Below, one piece after another: positions 43,710 through 52,014 of a stretch of DNA of 64,000 nucleotides (its first letter is position 1; each line of letters begins with the position of its first letter). The DNA comes from Candidatus Saccharimonadota bacterium (GTDB taxonomy: Bacteria > Patescibacteriota > Saccharimonadia > Saccharimonadales > Saccharimonadaceae). The position numbers were made by a program, and so were the translations under genes. Below the pieces are notes generated by a model. It was not told the origin of the DNA, did no database searches, and was given only the letters and a program-made list of their open reading frames with translations. The stretch is taken from assembly GCA_905373835.1 (NCBI GenBank), contig CAJPUN010000002.1, positions 62,001-126,000 on the forward strand, written 5' to 3'.

Positions 43710-44354
43710 GTGGTGCAGATCGACGGCAACTCAATAATTCCCTATGATCAGATCATGCAAACAATTCGCCATAAATACCTGACTGTCATTCTTCTATCCC
43801 TTGTATTGGCAGTACTATCGCTTGTCAGCAATATCTACTTTCCCCAAGAAATGGAAGGGCAGTTGCAGCTATACTCTTGTATCCGCAAGATATTTAGTAA
43901 GTTATTTAATGCAGGTATCGTCTGGGCTGCGTTGCCATTCTTGGCAGGGTGGAGATCTCAAAACTTGGTAAAAGCGGCGATCAGTGGCGCTGCTATTGCA
44001 GAACTCACACTGCTACTCCATTACGGTATCGGCTATCTTATTGGGGTGTATGGCTCTACGATATTTATGGCGAATTCATTTTGGTTTATTGCTGCTCTTG
44101 TGCTATGTGCACCACTGGGGATGTGCGGCTGGATTGCAGCTTTGCCAAAAAAGTCATCGCGTATATTCTGGTTTATCCTGCCGATAGGGGCAATTCTCGA
44201 GCCCATTGTGACTCGAAAACTAATACCATACTCGATAGTTCGGCCATGGCCTGAAGTATATTCAGATTACATTAGCGGTGCAGTGCTGTTGCTTGTTGGT
44301 ATCGTTGGTATAATTCTTGTGAGATTAAAGCAGAAAAGTAATGATCAAAGATAA
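43710..44354 (+). CDS. Multi-pass membrane protein of unknown function (214 aa)
   Basis: About six hydrophobic segments are seen (near residues 24-44, 66-82, 90-115, 120-140, 148-165 and 188-208), with short polar loops and a basic C-terminus (RLKQKSNDQR). The start is a GTG preceded by AGAGGTGA. The gene lies 65 bases after another AT-rich membrane protein gene on the same strand and may be co-transcribed. I recognise no family or motif. Confidence 0.68.
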   Translation: MVQIDGNSIIPYDQIMQTIRHKYLTVILLSLVLAVLSLVSNIYFPQEMEGQLQLYSCIRKIFSKLFNAGIVWAALPFLAGWRSQNLVKAAISGAAIAELTLLLHYGIGYLIGVYGSTIFMANSFWFIAALVLCAPLGMCGWIAALPKKSSRIFWFILPIGAILEPIVTRKLIPYSIVRPWPEVYSDYISGAVLLLVGIVGIILVRLKQKSNDQR

Positions 44355-44366
44355 AGGCTAGAGTAT

Positions 44367-44681
44367 TTATGGCTGTTTTACATTCCCTGATGGGGGATAT
44401 ATACAGCCAGGTGATGGCACAGTTGGGTCAACAAAAACGCAGTAGGCGCTCACAACCCTCTTTTTAGGTTGAATAGCTTCCCTAAATCCCCCATAAAATA
44501 ACGAGAGTCTATCTACTGTCTTGTGACCAAGAACTTTATCTATTGCAAGACGTCCAATGCTTTTGGGTGTTGACTGGGCGTCCGGCTGAGCTTCTACGTC
44601 GCTTTTTTTGGAAGTATTCCAAGGCAGTAGGTCATTTTCGGGCTGCTTTGGTATATCCTGGGGGGGTAGAGCTTCACACAT
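44367..44681 (-). CDS. Hypothetical protein (104 aa), low confidence
   Basis: The N-terminal half is polar and Pro/Lys/Asp-rich. The C-terminal half looks more ordered (IGRLAIDKVLGHKTVDRLSLFYGGF; SAYCVFVDP). A TAAATA (44692-44687) lies five bases before the ATG, close to the leaderless pattern in this window. No Shine-Dalgarno or family is recognised. Its 3' end nearly abuts the convergent membrane protein gene. Confidence 0.42.
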   Translation of the reverse strand: MCEALPPQDIPKQPENDLLPWNTSKKSDVEAQPDAQSTPKSIGRLAIDKVLGHKTVDRLSLFYGGFREAIQPKKRVVSAYCVFVDPTVPSPGCIYPPSGNVKQP

Positions 44682-44782
44682 AGCTATATTTAATCACAGC
44701 TAAGCTAGTAGCGCAATGCTGGAGTTGAGGGGTTAGTCGTTTAGAATAACTTATCTATCAAGAAGTACTACTAAATGCATTG

Positions 44783-45334
44783 TTATATTTCGGACAACTG
44801 ATACAAAAAAGCACCAGTCTTCTGATTAATACAGACTACATCAAGCTCCGCATCATTTCCGCGAGAGCGCGTTATACAGCGAGCATCACGCGCAATAGCT
44901 TGTAGAAAAAGATCGCGAGCAGTTGGTTGCCCAAACGTTGGGAGATGAAGGAAGCTGCTACCAACGGCATTGTCTACATCATCAGCACGCGTCAGACCGG
45001 CATGAACAGACTGGTCGTCTGGTGATTCCCAACGGCTACAGCCGCGTGGGCAGTCTCGAAACACCCGCTCCGGCAAGGATATTGTTCCTTGACTAGATGT
45101 GGGGCGGATGCGTCCAATTACTGTCCCATCGGGGTCAGCGTGAAGGCCCAAATAATGCATTGTGTTGCCTGAGTCGTAGGTGATATCGACGCGCTGCGTC
45201 ACCTCCTCCGTCACGATACGCGCAAAAGTACCGCGGGCGCTCCACGGGCCGTAATTGAGAAATAGGGTCAAGCAGAGAATGACGAGTAGGGTAAAGGTGA
45301 GACGTTTGTAGTGATGAAGAAAACGAGCAGACAT
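44783..45334 (-). CDS. Membrane-anchored CPxxC protein, family member 1 (183 aa)
   Basis: One N-terminal hydrophobic helix (about residues 9-28) is followed by an extracytoplasmic domain. Near the middle lies RVFRDCPRGCSRWES with a CPxxC motif; two further cysteines follow, in ARCITRS and VVCINQKTGAFLY near the C-terminus. The same order, CPxxCxxW-S, FLQ, C, C-x-x-x-KTG-x-x-x-Y, appears in the protein at 52015-52611, so they are paralogues. The function is unknown; a disulfide-stabilised surface domain or a redox-active site is possible. I chose the ATG at 45334 because TATAAT (45349-45344) lies nine bases upstream. Confidence 0.75.
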   Translation of the reverse strand: MSARFLHHYKRLTFTLLVILCLTLFLNYGPWSARGTFARIVTEEVTQRVDITYDSGNTMHYLGLHADPDGTVIGRIRPTSSQGTISLPERVFRDCPRGCSRWESPDDQSVHAGLTRADDVDNAVGSSFLHLPTFGQPTARDLFLQAIARDARCITRSRGNDAELDVVCINQKTGAFLYQLSEI

Positions 45335-45373
45335 AATTACTGCATTATACAATATAATTGCAGAAATAGTGAA

Positions 45374-46042
45374 TTAATCCGCTACCCGTACTCCCATAAA
45401 ATTCGCCCACTCAGTATACCCTCGGGTTCCATCATTGAGCATCGGGCGAACGATACGGATATCGATTCGGTCGATGCGGAACCCAGCCTCCTCGAGCATA
45501 CGACGCGGGATGTCTATTGTCTTGTAATGCTGAAAGAATCGCCCAGACTGCGCGTAATCGGTGGCTGTTAAACGCTCAAAGCGAAGCCCCTGGTCGGATA
45601 TAGCAAAGTTTGCAAGGAATGCACCACCAGGGACAAGAGCGGCACGGATTGACGCAAGAACAGCGGGAAGGTCTTCTTGCCTGAGGTGTATGAGACTGGC
45701 AAGGGCAAATACACCAACGAAGTTGCCCTTATAATCTAGTTGTCTCATGTCAAGGCATCGAGTTGTTACTTTTGTTGATGCTCCTCGACGATGTAACTCT
45801 TCTATCATTGCTGGGCTATTGTCGACTGCCTCGACGTCATAGCCTTGTGAGGCAAAATATCGACTATACTGGCCTGGCCCACAACCTAGGTCAAGAACTC
45901 GGCCATGCGGTGGAAGCATTGCAACAAACGAACGCGCAAGGTCTTCATTGATAACTTCAACGCCATCCTTCAAACCATACGCCGGTGCTAAACGGTTGTA
46001 AGCAGCGAGGGAAGAGTTATATAGTGCTGTAGTTTCTTGCAT
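45374..46042 (-). CDS. SAM-dependent class I methyltransferase (222 aa)
   Basis: The Rossmann-type SAM-binding motif I is VLDLGCGPGQYSRYFASQG, followed by motif II VEAVDNSPAMI, a post-I acidic loop (CLDMRQLD) and FALASLIHL. The order and the later ALVPGGAFLANF strand are typical of small-molecule or tRNA-modifying class I methyltransferases. An excellent Shine-Dalgarno, AAGGAGG, ends seven bases before the ATG at 46042, so the longer frame to 46090 is unlikely. The substrate is unknown. Confidence 0.85.
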   Translation of the reverse strand: MQETTALYNSSLAAYNRLAPAYGLKDGVEVINEDLARSFVAMLPPHGRVLDLGCGPGQYSRYFASQGYDVEAVDNSPAMIEELHRRGASTKVTTRCLDMRQLDYKGNFVGVFALASLIHLRQEDLPAVLASIRAALVPGGAFLANFAISDQGLRFERLTATDYAQSGRFFQHYKTIDIPRRMLEEAGFRIDRIDIRIVRPMLNDGTRGYTEWANFMGVRVAD

Positions 46043-46137
46043 GTTAAGCCTCCTTTTTCTATAGTAGCAGATGATCTCCGTGCTAGCCATCGTTATAAGT
46101 AGGGCAGTATAATATCTTGATACGCTCTTATAAAGAA

Positions 46138-47016
46138 ATGACAGGCATGGATATATTTTGCGGAATAACGTGGAAAAATAACGGTGATCCTCATTACGAG
46201 ATCATCCGTAATGGTGTCGTTACTGCGATCAACTTGTCCGCTGGAATCCCATTGCCACGGGGGACCGAACGACACTGCACTGGTTATTATGACTTTTCTT
46301 ATGGCACTACTGGAGTACATACTCCTTGCCCGCATGCTGCTCAGGTGGCCAAGGGACATCAATGTCGGTCTTGTCAGCTTCAAGAGGGTTTCGTAGCGCT
46401 ACACAACACTAAACACCTGAATGCTGTGCCGCCACAACTACGCAGCTACGTATCCCAAGAGCATTACCTCTATTTGGCTGCTTTTGGAGGTGGGGTTGTA
46501 AAAGTTGGTACAGCTGCACGATCACGCCATCCAGCCCGTTGGTACGAACAGGGCGCGCTGGCAGCTATGAGGATTGCGAGCCGCCCTGACGGAATAGCTA
46601 TTCGTCAACTGGAATCTAGAATATCGCACGCTCATGGTATCGCGCAGACAGTTCGCGGTAATTTGAAGACCAATCTTATCTCTACTCTACCTTCTGCAGA
46701 ACAGGTAACGGCTGATCTGCATGCTGTTTCTCGTCTAGTTGCAGACGACCGGGATGTCTCAGTTTCAGACACGATTTGGTGCGATATGCTGCCGACGATC
46801 GTCAACCTGAAACAGAAGTCTGAAGAATGTCGCATCCTGCCTGCTGGTTCGATGTCATGGAGCCTCCTTGACGGACCTTATGCAATTGGCCAGTGCTTAA
46901 TTTGGCATGGTTATTTGAGCAATTATTTGCTAGATATAAAGCCCCTCGTTGGACGGAGTGTCGTGTTTACGGACGTAGGCGAAGGTGAAGCTCCTTTACA
47001 GGCGTCGTTATTTTGA
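46138..47016 (+). CDS. DUF2797-like protein (292 aa)
   Basis: The N-terminal part carries a cysteine cluster of zinc-ribbon type (RHCTGYYDF, TPCPHAAQVAKGHQCRSCQ). The middle HYLYLAAFGGGVVKVGTA and RWYEQGALAAMRIA match DUF2797, whose GIY-YIG-like YLA...KVG / R-x-x-EQGA pattern suggests a nuclease-related fold; this is from memory. The C-terminal half has no clear motif. The start is uncertain: ATG at 46138 or 46147, with TATAAT at 46108-46113 upstream. It is divergent from the methyltransferase gene. The cellular role is unknown. Confidence 0.75.
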   Translation: MTGMDIFCGITWKNNGDPHYEIIRNGVVTAINLSAGIPLPRGTERHCTGYYDFSYGTTGVHTPCPHAAQVAKGHQCRSCQLQEGFVALHNTKHLNAVPPQLRSYVSQEHYLYLAAFGGGVVKVGTAARSRHPARWYEQGALAAMRIASRPDGIAIRQLESRISHAHGIAQTVRGNLKTNLISTLPSAEQVTADLHAVSRLVADDRDVSVSDTIWCDMLPTIVNLKQKSEECRILPAGSMSWSLLDGPYAIGQCLIWHGYLSNYLLDIKPLVGRSVVFTDVGEGEAPLQASLF

Positions 47017-47128
47017 TAAATCAAATTTTAACATCTTTCATCTGACTACACGCTACAACTGTAAGAGCCTGCGCACTGCGCACACGTACTACCTCCAGTC
47101 GGCGACACGCCGATGAGCCCCACAACAC

Positions 47129-47162
47129 GAACAACGCCCACCCTGGTGGGTGAGCGTTGTTC
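47129..47162. repeat. Long inverted repeat downstream of tRNA-Leu(CAG)
   Basis: GAACAACGC (47129-47137) pairs perfectly with GCGTTGTTC (47154-47162), with an inner CCACC/GGTGG helix. There is no U tract on either strand, so terminator function is uncertain. Confidence 0.6.
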
Positions 47163-47221
47163 ATCATCTGAGACCACATCTCAGCCTGTTTCGACTGGGG
47201 TGGGTTTGGGTAAGAGCTTGC

Positions 47222-47308
47222 TGGTACGGATGAGAGGATTTGAACCTCCACGCCCCGTAGGGCACTAGCACCTGAAGCTAGCGCGTCTACCAATTCCGCC
47301 ACATCCGC
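47222..47308 (-). tRNA. tRNA-Leu (anticodon CAG)
   Basis: Acceptor GCGGATG faces CATCCGT, so the first pair is G1-U72, followed by discriminator A and an encoded CCA. The anticodon stem CTAGC/GCTAG encloses TTCAGGT (anticodon CAG). The variable arm is long and the T loop reads GGTTCAAATCC. A TATACAAT promoter element lies upstream on the minus strand. Confidence 0.95.
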
Positions 47309-47442
47309 AGATATACGCACCGCAGGCTCTTACCGTGTATTGTATACGAATTTTGGTCTTGCGTAAAGAGTTTTGTGATACAATCAGGTAAATAAACTGT
47401 GGCGGGTCTGCCACTATTTTACGTTATGTAAGGAGTAATGAT

Positions 47443-47805
47443 ATGACCTCTACCCATTCATCGTCCCAAAAGTTCAACAAACTAGAGTGGATACAACAAA
47501 AGATCGAAGAAATCCGAAAGGAGTGCGGTACCGCCAACTCGGGTAAAGCTGGAGATGAGCAGTATGCTGAGGTGCGCCGACGGATGGTTGGTGCGCTAGG
47601 TTTAATTGCTACACGATCAGGCGAAGATCTTACGCCAGATACTGCAGGACGCTTACTGTACGGCCTGGCTATATCATCACGCACCGGACAGCCAACACAG
47701 GGTGAGCTTACCGAAGAGGGCATCCGCATCATTCGCAAGATCAGCGGGATGGCGCAGCAGCCTGCCGAAGAAAATGACGCTAATACCATAGGAATAGCAG
47801 CATAA
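47443..47805 (+). CDS. Small protein of unknown function (120 aa)
   Basis: The protein is soluble, polar and mostly helical: a Ser/Thr-rich start, then KFNKLEWIQQKIEEIRKEC, then YAEVRRRMVGALGLIATRSG and LTEEGIRIIRKISGM. A clear AAGGAG Shine-Dalgarno precedes the ATG. The next gene, a SpoU methyltransferase, begins eight bases after the stop, so they form an operon. No family is recognised. Confidence 0.75.
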   Translation: MTSTHSSSQKFNKLEWIQQKIEEIRKECGTANSGKAGDEQYAEVRRRMVGALGLIATRSGEDLTPDTAGRLLYGLAISSRTGQPTQGELTEEGIRIIRKISGMAQQPAEENDANTIGIAA

Positions 47806-47813
47806 TATAACTA

Positions 47814-48386
47814 ATGAGCACGATGAAGCGCACCCAACACTCTGCCCCTGCGGCAACCGACCGTCGCAATGTGGTAGACCGCTATAAAGGGCTGCCTCAC
47901 CAAGCGATCGTTGCCGATCTTGATGAGCATGGCTCGGCACTTCATATTGCGATTGATAATGTCGTGCGTGATTTCAACATGGGGACGATCGTCCGCAGTG
48001 CCAATGCCTTTGGGGTGCGGCATGTTCATATTATTGGTCGGCGGCAGTGGAATAAGCGCGGCGCGATGATGACGGACACGTATCTGCACGTGCATTATCA
48101 CCAAACGGTTGAAGATTTCTTGCAGGCTATTGCTGACCGGCCACTCATTGCGGTCGATAATGTTGCTGGTTCGCAGCCACTTCACTCGGTCGCGCTGCCG
48201 CGTAGTGCCGTACTTTTGTTTGGGGCAGAGGGGCCTGGTATTCGTCCCGAGCTGCTTGAGCGGGCTACGGGTATTGTTGCAATTGAGCAGTTTGGCAGTA
48301 CGCGTAGCCTCAATGTCGGCGTAGCAGCGGGTATTGCGATGTATGCCTGGGTGCAGCAGCATCGGCTATGCTCGGATCAGGAGTAG
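47814..48386 (+). CDS. SpoU/TrmH-family RNA 2'-O-methyltransferase (190 aa)
   Basis: SPOUT motifs are present in order: NVVRDFNMGTIVRSANAFGVRHVHIIG (motif 1), LLFGAEGPGI (motif 2) and IEQFGSTRSLNVGVAAGIAMY (motif 3, knot). The short N-terminal extension (residues 1-35, RRNVVDRYKGLPHQAI) may help bind RNA. It is the second family member in the window; the motif 2 and 3 details differ from the one at 5876, so the two probably have different targets. No Shine-Dalgarno is visible, and translation may be coupled to the upstream gene. A small GAGTAG/CTACTC hairpin (48381-48397) overlaps the stop. Confidence 0.88.
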   Translation: MSTMKRTQHSAPAATDRRNVVDRYKGLPHQAIVADLDEHGSALHIAIDNVVRDFNMGTIVRSANAFGVRHVHIIGRRQWNKRGAMMTDTYLHVHYHQTVEDFLQAIADRPLIAVDNVAGSQPLHSVALPRSAVLLFGAEGPGIRPELLERATGIVAIEQFGSTRSLNVGVAAGIAMYAWVQQHRLCSDQE

Positions 48387-48522
48387 AGATTCTACTCTCT
48401 TTACTCCTTTTCAAACATAAGGTAGCGAAGGGATATATAGCGCTGCGTGATAGTGCTATAGAGCGGTGAATCCGGCCAAGGGCTTGTTTTTCCATGCCGT
48501 TTATGCAAAAATAGCAGTAACT

Positions 48523-49866
48523 ATGACAAAGCTTTCATCGGAATCATATCGGGGGGCGCGGGATTGGTATCCGGAAGATCTTCGCGTGCGCAAATATATC
48601 TTTCAAACCTGGCGTCATGTCGCCAAGAGCTACGGCTACGAAGAATACGATGCACCACTGCTTGAGCCAGTTGAAGTGTATGCCGCCAAAAGTGGTGACG
48701 AGTTAGTAAATGACCAGACGTATCAGTTTATTGATCGTGGCGATCGACAAGTAGCGATTCGTCCCGAGATGACGCCGAGCGTAAGCCGGATGATTGCCAA
48801 GCACCGCCAAGAGATCGCTTATCCAGCGCGTTGGTTTAGTATTGCCCAGTTTATGCGCTATGAGCGACCACAACGGGGGCGAGAGCGCGAATTTTGGCAG
48901 ATGAATGTCGATATATTTGGTGTTGATAACATGCAGGCCGAGGCCGAGATTATCGCACTTGGTAGCCGTATCATGAAGGCCTTTGGCGCGACGGACGACA
49001 TGTACACTATTCGCATCAACAATCGCCAGTTGATCAACCTTATGATGGCGCAGTTTCTTGAGCTTGATGCCGTGCAGGCTCAGCTGATGATTCGGCTGTT
49101 TGATCGTAAGAACAAGATTCCACCACAGGCCTTTCGCGATCAGGCGATTGAGATCTTTGGTGAGGCAGCGGCACCGGTTGGTTTGCAGCGGATTGCTCAG
49201 CTCTTGACGGCACGTACTATGGCCGATCTCCCCGAATCGATTCGCGACAGTGAGGCAGTGCGCGATGTGCAGCGGCTCTTTACACTACTTGAGCGCAGTG
49301 GCGTGACGAATGCCATCTTCGATATCACGCTCATGCGTGGGCTAGACTATTACACGGGTACAGTGTTTGAGTTCTTCGACACTCATCCAGATAATAACCG
49401 TTCGCTCTTTGGTGGTGGGCGCTATGATGGCTTAGTAGGGATGTTTGGTGCTGAGCCTATCAGTGCGGTCGGCTTTGCACCAGGCCTATCGATGATGCAG
49501 CTCTTTCTCGAGGCGCATCAGCTGCTACCAGAGTTTAGCTCCACAACCGATATTTATATGATCGTCCTTGGCGGGGCAATGCGCGGTGCGCTAGAGCTAG
49601 CGGACGACCTGCGCGATGAGGACGTCAATGTGGAAGTCGATTTCACTGGCCGCAAACTAGACAAGCAACTCAAGGCAGCGATCAAGAAACAGATCCCATA
49701 CTTCCTCTTCGTTGGTGAGGATGAGCTGGAGAACGAGATATACACCCTCAAGAACATTGCGACGAGCGAGGAGCAAAAGCTCAGCCTGGAGCGCGTCGTT
49801 AGTGCCGTTAAGGATTACCGTCGTCAGCCATCGCGCAGTGAAGATGATGACTTTGATTTATCGTAG
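48523..49866 (+). CDS. hisS: Histidyl-tRNA synthetase (447 aa)
   Basis: HisRS charges tRNA-His. Class II signatures: RGARDWYPEDLRVRKYIF, the motif 2 region RPEMTPSVSRMIA and RYERPQRGREREFWQMNVDIFG, the histidine-specific GLDYYTGTVFEFF, and motif 3 AVGFAPGLSMM. The C-terminal anticodon-binding domain (about 345-440) contains ADDLRDEDVNVEVDFTGRKLDKQLKAA. I chose ATG 48523 because MTKLSSESYRGARDW is the family-like beginning; the upstream in-frame codons from 48466 have no support. Length is normal. Confidence 0.96.
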   Translation: MTKLSSESYRGARDWYPEDLRVRKYIFQTWRHVAKSYGYEEYDAPLLEPVEVYAAKSGDELVNDQTYQFIDRGDRQVAIRPEMTPSVSRMIAKHRQEIAYPARWFSIAQFMRYERPQRGREREFWQMNVDIFGVDNMQAEAEIIALGSRIMKAFGATDDMYTIRINNRQLINLMMAQFLELDAVQAQLMIRLFDRKNKIPPQAFRDQAIEIFGEAAAPVGLQRIAQLLTARTMADLPESIRDSEAVRDVQRLFTLLERSGVTNAIFDITLMRGLDYYTGTVFEFFDTHPDNNRSLFGGGRYDGLVGMFGAEPISAVGFAPGLSMMQLFLEAHQLLPEFSSTTDIYMIVLGGAMRGALELADDLRDEDVNVEVDFTGRKLDKQLKAAIKKQIPYFLFVGEDELENEIYTLKNIATSEEQKLSLERVVSAVKDYRRQPSRSEDDDFDLS

Positions 49867-49971
49867 TATCACCATCTATGTCTCTATGATAGCTATAGCT
49901 TATCTCTGTTAGCTTCTCGCTTTGCTCGTCTTGCGAAACAGCATACATACTTAGGTCTGTCACATGCCTAT

Positions 49972-50000
49972 TTCACACTGTCAGCGACATATGATACAAT
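49972..50000 (+). promoter_or_regulatory. Promoter of tig, leaderless
   Basis: TTCACA (49972-49977), a 17-base spacer and TACAAT (49995-50000); the ATG at 50009 follows eight bases later. Confidence 0.7.
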
Positions 50001-50008
50001 AACCAACT

Positions 50009-51298
50009 ATGAAGACGACACTAGACCACCTATCAGACACCAAAGTACGCGCCACGATTACCGTTGGTGCAGACGAACTGGAGGCAGCTCGCCAGGTTGC
50101 CTTGCGTAAGCTCGCCAAGACGACCAAGGTTGATGGCTTCCGCAAGGGTCATGCCCCGCTCGAGTTGGTTGCAAAGAATACCAATCCGGAACTCCTCGCC
50201 GAGGAGACGCTGAATAACGCCCTGAGCAAAGCAGTTGCTGCCGCCTTCCTCGAGAGTGATGTGCAGGTGCTTGAACGCCCAGAGGTGGAGATTAAGAAGT
50301 TCGTGCCCGGCAGCGAGCTCGAATTCACGGCTGAGGCAGAGGTTATGCCCACGATTACTCTCGGTGACTATAAGAAACTCAAGCTCAAGCCAGCGAAGAT
50401 AACCGTTACGCCAGAAGAAGTAACGGAGATCCTTGACCGGATTCGCCACAGCATGGCCGAGCGCACAGATACTGATGAAGCAGCCCAGGACGGCGACGAG
50501 GTGACGATTGACTTTGTCGGTAAGCGCGATGGTACGCCTTTTGCTGGTGGCACCGGGAAAGATTATCCACTTGTGCTCGGCAGTAAGTCATTCATTCCAG
50601 GTTTCGAAGAGGCATTGATTGGCCTCAAGGCTGGTGAAACGAAGGCAGTCGAACTCACCTTCCCGAAGGACTACCATGCGAGCGAACTAGCTGGGCAAGC
50701 AGTCGTCTTTGATACGACCGTCAAGAAGGTCAAGAAAGTGACACTGCCTGAACTGACTGATGAGTTTGCGGCGAAGGTTGGGCCATTTACCTCTATTGAT
50801 GACCTCAAAAAAGACATTGAAAAGGAAATTACTGCGCAAAAGCAGCGTGAAGCAGATGACGAGCTGCGCGATGTAGCCGTCAAGCAGTTGGCCGATGCTA
50901 GCACAGTGGCCATCCCAGAGGTATTGCGAGCCGACCAGCTTCGCTCGATTGAGCAAGACTTGGTGCAGAACCTCGCTCATCGCGGCCGGACTCTTGAGCA
51001 GTACCTTGCCGAGAAGGAGTATAAAGACAAAGACGAGTGGATCGAGAAGGAGGCTAAGCCAGCGGCCGATGAGCGCATTAAGGCGGGGCTTGTCCTGGCT
51101 GAGCTGAGCAAGGCTGAGAAGATCGAAGCCACAGCAGAGGAGCTACAAGAGCGCATCAGTGCCTTCAAGCAACAGTACGCCAATGATGCAACTATGATGG
51201 CACGCTTTGATGAGCCAGAGGTGCAGCACGAGATTGCCAACCGCCTCTTGACAGAGAAGACGATCGACTGGCTGGTAGCGCAGAATACTAAGAAGTAG
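50009..51298 (+). CDS. tig: Trigger factor, ribosome-associated chaperone and prolyl isomerase (429 aa)
   Basis: Trigger factor binds the ribosome exit site and shields nascent chains. The ribosome-binding domain (1-120) carries KVDGFRKGHAPLELV, equivalent to the GFRxGKxP signature. The FKBP-type PPIase domain (about 150-240) has GDEVTIDFVGKRDGTPFAGG and FIPGFEEALIGLKAGE. The C-terminal chaperone domain (about 250-429) is helical. clpP follows on the same strand, the common tig-clpP order, but has its own CIRCE-controlled promoter; clpX is not here. Confidence 0.96.
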   Translation: MKTTLDHLSDTKVRATITVGADELEAARQVALRKLAKTTKVDGFRKGHAPLELVAKNTNPELLAEETLNNALSKAVAAAFLESDVQVLERPEVEIKKFVPGSELEFTAEAEVMPTITLGDYKKLKLKPAKITVTPEEVTEILDRIRHSMAERTDTDEAAQDGDEVTIDFVGKRDGTPFAGGTGKDYPLVLGSKSFIPGFEEALIGLKAGETKAVELTFPKDYHASELAGQAVVFDTTVKKVKKVTLPELTDEFAAKVGPFTSIDDLKKDIEKEITAQKQREADDELRDVAVKQLADASTVAIPEVLRADQLRSIEQDLVQNLAHRGRTLEQYLAEKEYKDKDEWIEKEAKPAADERIKAGLVLAELSKAEKIEATAEELQERISAFKQQYANDATMMARFDEPEVQHEIANRLLTEKTIDWLVAQNTKK

Positions 51299-51325
51299 CA
51301 GATAATACAGCTCGCATAGCAGAAA

Positions 51326-51352
51326 TTAGCACTCTATATTGACGAGTGCTAA
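51326..51352 (+). promoter_or_regulatory. CIRCE operator (HrcA site) of clpP
   Basis: TTAGCACTC (51326-51334), a nine-base spacer and GAGTGCTAA (51344-51352). It overlaps the -35 TTGACG (51339-51344); the -10 TACAAT (51362-51367) lies exactly 17 bases further. The geometry is the same as at clpC. The ATG at 51374 lies six bases after the -10. Confidence 0.95.
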
Positions 51353-51373
51353 TTTTCTCGTTACAATGGTACT

Positions 51374-51982
51374 ATGATGAAACCGAATGATTACCTAGTG
51401 CCCAACGTCATTGTCCGCACGCGTGATGGTGAGCGTGGCTATGATATATACTCGCGTTTGCTCGAGGATCGCATTATCTTCCTCGGCGAAGAAGTGACTG
51501 AGATGACAGCCAATGTCGTTGTCGCGCAGCTTCTCCATCTTGCCAATGAAAATCCAGATAAAGACATTCAACTCTATATCAACAGCCCTGGTGGCAGTGT
51601 GTATGACGGCCTTGCAATCTACGATACTATGCAATACATCGCGCCAGATGTGCAGACGATTGGTATTGGTCTGCAGGCAAGCATGGGTGCCTTCTTGCTT
51701 AGTAGCGGTGCGAAGGGTAAACGCTTTGTCCTGCCTAATGCCCGAGTGATGATCCACCAGCCGAGCAGTGGTACGCGCGGCAAAGTGACAGACCAAGAAA
51801 TTAGCTTACGCGAGAGCATCGCTCTCAAGGAGCGGCTGGCCACCATTATGGCGGACAACACTGGCCAGAAACTCGATAAAATCAAGGCTGACATGGAGCG
51901 TGACTACTGGCTAAGCGCCGCAGACGCTGTAGCGTATGGCCTAGCCGATAAAGTGATTGGCCAGCGCACAAACGCAAAATAG
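51374..51982 (+). CDS. clpP: ATP-dependent Clp protease proteolytic subunit (202 aa)
   Basis: ClpP forms the tetradecameric protease chamber that works with ClpC. Features: YDIYSRLLEDRIIFLGEEV, YINSPGGSVYDGLAIYDTMQ (oxyanion Gly-Gly), the nucleophile in GLQASMGAFLL (Ser103 from this start), the catalytic His in MIHQPSSG, and the Asp in ERDYWLSAADAVAYGLAD. The nucleophile elbow reads GLQASMG where most family members have GQAASMG. ATG 51374 or 51377 are both possible; the first sits at the predicted transcription start, giving a leaderless, HrcA-controlled mRNA. No propeptide is evident. Confidence 0.96.
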   Translation: MMKPNDYLVPNVIVRTRDGERGYDIYSRLLEDRIIFLGEEVTEMTANVVVAQLLHLANENPDKDIQLYINSPGGSVYDGLAIYDTMQYIAPDVQTIGIGLQASMGAFLLSSGAKGKRFVLPNARVMIHQPSSGTRGKVTDQEISLRESIALKERLATIMADNTGQKLDKIKADMERDYWLSAADAVAYGLADKVIGQRTNAK

Positions 51983-52014
51983 CACGAGTAGCTGCTTTGT
52001 GCTATAGTAAGGCT

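Noticed and set aside
47129..47162. Attachment site or terminator at the long inverted repeat after tRNA-Leu(CAG)
   Set aside because: No U tract and no copy of the tRNA end is visible, so it is listed only as a repeat.
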